Below, in pieces: positions 61,753-64,000 of a stretch of 64,000 bases of DNA. Origin of the DNA: Tretioscincus oriximinensis (taxonomy: Eukaryota; Chordata; Lepidosauria; Squamata; Gymnophthalmidae); the NCBI GenBank assembly GCA_022410635.1, contig JAJVDF010000133.1, positions 633,089-697,088 on the forward strand, written 5' to 3'. Below the pieces are notes generated by a model. The model was not told the origin of the DNA, ran no database searches, and was given only the letters and a program-made list of their open reading frames with translations. Made by a program: the position numbers and the translations under genes. Position 1 is the first letter of the stretch. Every line of letters begins with the position of its first letter.

Positions 61753-62230
61753 GGCCCCTTGCCAGGCCTCACAGACACGGGGGCCACAGCCCTGGTAAGC
61801 TCAGCTGGAAGCAAGGCCACCCACCCCCGGGGGCTCCACCGATACCCCGTCTCCTGCCGTCCTTTTGGGGGATTCCTGTCTCTTACACGACCCATCCACG
61901 GGCAGGACGTCACAGCCGGGCCCTACGGGGCCCCACGTGTGCCCACCAGGCCCCACGTGCGCAAACCCACCCTGGGTGCTTCTCAGAACCCCCACCTGGG
62001 TCTGTCCCTCCCTCCATTGGTATCACACACCCGGGTGCAAATTTAACCCTTTTGAGTCTATTGGAAAGCCCCCTATCTCCCCAAATCTATAAATAAATCT
62101 CTATATATTATAACTAAATAAATAAATCTGACGTCTCTCTGCTCAGTGCTACCATTGAGTTAAGAAGGAAGGAAGGAAAGAAGAGAAGGCTGAGCCCTAT
62201 TCTGGAATAAGTCTCCCTATAGGAGCCTGG

Positions 62231-62302
62231 CATCCACACGCCAGTGTAGGCTATGGCAGGCCCCATTCGGGGCCTGCCATAGCCTACACTGGCATGTGGA
62301 TG
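62231..62302. repeat. Near-perfect fold-back repeat (best copy of the family)
   Basis: Two 34-base arms (62,231-62,264 and 62,269-62,302) with one mismatch and a 4-base loop ATTC. Core CCAGTGTAGGCTATGGCAGG opposes CCTGCCATAGCCTACACTGG. Confidence 0.95.
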
Positions 62303-62789
62303 GCCAAACCCTCAGCAAGACAAAAATATCCCCCCAGAAACTTTATTCCAGGCACTTTGTCTCAGAAGNGAGATCACTACGGATTTCCCGGAACACCGGA
62401 TCCATTTTGATGCATGTTTCTCTGGGCTGGCCTGGATCCGAGATGAGGCCGAAGACCCCAGAGTCTCTTGGTCCACCTAGGATAAGGAGGTAGACACGGC
62501 TGCTAGCTGACCCTTCCAAGGCTCGGCCCTTTGGGACTGCTAAGTCATGCCGGTTTCCTTTCTCGTTCTGGCTCAGGGATGCCTCAGATGCTTCGGCTGC
62601 AGCAACAAAGGCCGAGATGATGACTGCAGGATGCAGCCCAAAATGAGACTCGGACCAGAGTGCCACCTCCTTGGCACAGGGACCCGTTTGGTGCCCCCCA
62701 TAGTGTACACTGGGAGACTCTCTGTGGACAGGCCCATAGGTAAGGGACAGGTGGATTGTTAAGACGAAGCATGTATACGGATGGATGGG

Positions 62790-63045
62790 TGGATGGATAC
62801 AGAGAAAGAAAGAAAGAAAGAAAGACAGAGAAAGAGAGAGAATATTTGATGGACAAAGAGAGATGGATAAACAGATAAAGACATAAATACAGAATATTAG
62901 ATGGATTGATAGATGGAGAGAAAGAGAGATGAATCGATAAGATAGATAGATAGATAGATAGATGGGACAGATAAATACAGAAGATGGATAGACAGAGGCA
63001 GAGCAGAAATTATTAACATTATTAAAAAGAGAGAGAGAGAGAAAG
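62790..63045. repeat. Tetranucleotide-rich tract
   Basis: GGATGGATGG, AAAGAAAGAAAG, AGATAGATAGATAGATAG and GAGAGAGAGAGA runs. Confidence 0.85.
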
Positions 63046-63271
63046 GAAACTTTCCTTTCCATCCCTGTGACCGAATCCCATTTGCCAAACTGGGGAACCC
63101 ACAGGGACCCCTAAGTCGAGGTCCCCTTGCTGCTCTCGCACAGGGTCCAACCCGCCCCCCACCCACCCCATCCTCTTAATCCACAGGGAAGAAGCGGGAT
63201 GGACAGGCGCGCAGGGGCCACATGGACCCCTCCCCACTGGGTTGTTTCTCTGGGCACCGCTTTGGCCATCC

Positions 63272-63790
63272 ACGTGCCAGTGTAGGCTACGGCAGGCCCC
63301 GTTTGGCCAGCGTGGGCTATGGCAGGCCCTATTTGACCACTGTGGGCTACGGCAGGCCCCGTTTGGCCAGCGAGGGCTATGGCAGGCCCCGTTTGGCCAG
63401 CGTAGGCTATGGCAGGCCCCGTTTGGCCAGCGTAGGCTATGGCAAGCCCCATTTGGCCAGCGTAGGCTANTGGCAGGCCCCGTTTGGCCAGCGTAGGCTA
63501 TGGCAAGCCCCATTTGGCCAGCGTAGGCTATGGCAGGCCCCGTTTGGCCAGCGTAGGCTATGGCAAGCCCCATTTGGCCAGTGTGGGCTATGGCAGGGCC
63601 CATTTGGCCAGTGTAGGCTATGGCAGGCCCCGTTTGGCCAGCGTAGGCTATGGCAAGCCCCATTTGGCCAGTGTAGGCTATGGCAGGCCCCGTCTGGCCA
63701 GTGTAGGCTATGGCAGGCCCCGTCTGGCCAGTGTAGGCTATGGCAGGCCCCGTCTGGCCAGTGTAGGCTATGGCAGGCCCCGTTTGCCTG
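63272..63790. repeat. 30-bp minisatellite, about 17 units
   Basis: Unit reads roughly GTAGGCTATGGCAGGCCCC + GTTTGGCCAGC. Variants GGCAGGCCCCGTTT and GGCAAGCCCCATTT alternate over much of 63,400-63,680. The unit contains the arm of the fold-back repeat. Its length is divisible by three, so it reads open in several frames without being a gene. Confidence 0.95.
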
Positions 63791-64000
63791 ATCCACATGC
63801 CAGTTCAGGCTACGGCAAGCCTCATTCTGGGCCTGCCATAGCCTACACTCGCGTGTGTGGGGTGGCTCTGAGATGCATAAAGTAAACCCGGGATAAGCCC
63901 GGGATAAGAGGGAACCCCACCCTCCGCCCGGGGGTCTTTGCCAGGGTCGCCCCCAGCCCAGCAGCCCCCCCCCCCGCCGCCCCCCAATCTGCCACCCACC
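63791..64000. other. Right end of window
   Basis: A last fold-back pair (CCAGTTCAGGCTACGGCAAG / GGGCCTGCCATAGCCTACAC, 63,801-63,848), a short CCCGGGATAAG duplication at about 63,888-63,908, then GC-rich DNA with C runs. No gene seen. Confidence 0.7.

Larger units (their letters stand above)
60600..62000 (-). promoter_or_regulatory. CIART upstream region with candidate E-boxes
   Basis: CACGTG occurs at 61,644-61,649, 61,934-61,939 and 61,954-61,959, the last two exactly 20 bases apart. CLOCK-BMAL1 binds such E-boxes and CIART is a known clock-controlled gene. The first exon and transcription start could not be located, so the distance to the start codon (1.1-1.4 kb) is all that can be given. 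Confidence 0.45.

Noticed and set aside
61205..61798. 197-codon lysine/glutamate-rich plus-strand frame, and several 126-178 codon frames at 61,530-62,100.
   Set aside because: The first part is a polypurine tract and the rest is GC-rich with frames open on both strands; no similarity recognised to the human neighbours C1orf54 or APH1A.
63272..63790. CRISPR-like array.
   Set aside because: Units are contiguous without spacers, in a vertebrate genome; it is a minisatellite.
63022..63798. Long minus-strand frame of 258 codons, and plus-strand frames of 189 and 133 codons, with a 10-residue repeat.
   Set aside because: Product of a 30-bp minisatellite whose unit is a multiple of three; open in several frames on both strands.

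Overview
The window is nuclear DNA from a vertebrate, most likely a squamate reptile (lizard or snake). The genes have introns with canonical GT/AG borders, CpG-rich promoters and vertebrate proteins. The spaces between exons are filled with CR1 and L2 LINEs, tRNA-derived SINEs of the type common in squamates, a Penelope-like element and short palindromic elements. The species cannot be fixed from sequence alone. Isolated N bases indicate a draft assembly.

Four protein-coding genes are supported, all read on the minus strand. In transcriptional order they are CIART (CHRONO, circadian repressor; coding exons 60,532 to 51,316), MRPS21 (mitochondrial ribosomal protein bS21m; 44,532 to 42,777), PRPF3 (U4/U6 snRNP splicing factor; 39,687 to 23,136, complete at 685 codons in 15 coding exons) and the 5' part of RPRD2 (RNA polymerase II CTD-interacting protein; 18,777 to 1,164, continuing beyond base 1). 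This is the gene order and relative orientation I know from human 1q21.2, so the window is a conserved syntenic block. The joined exons keep frame through CIART, MRPS21 and PRPF3. Their jobs are not a pathway; they are neighbours by ancestry.

Layout: 1-18,777 RPRD2 exons 3, 2 and 1 with a 15.9 kb first intron full of repeats; 18,778-19,200 RPRD2 CpG promoter; 19,200-22,580 intergenic (SINE, Penelope-like GIY-YIG fragment, L2); 22,586-40,950 PRPF3; 41,370-42,060 intergenic CR1; 42,430-46,740 MRPS21; 46,750-51,080 intergenic CR1, SINE and a TA microsatellite; 51,090-60,600 CIART with a solo LTR, two palindromic elements and an ATT microsatellite in its introns; 60,600-64,000 CIART upstream region with E-boxes, purine tracts, a near-perfect fold-back repeat and a 30-bp minisatellite.

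I see no new gene system. The most interesting observations concern transposable elements. A CR1 insertion ends three bases inside PRPF3 intron 13, so it appears to supply part of the splice donor. A complete solo LTR with a 5-bp target duplication sits inside a SINE. Two palindromic elements bracket a CIART exon. A dispersed fold-back family has apparently given rise to a minisatellite at the right end.
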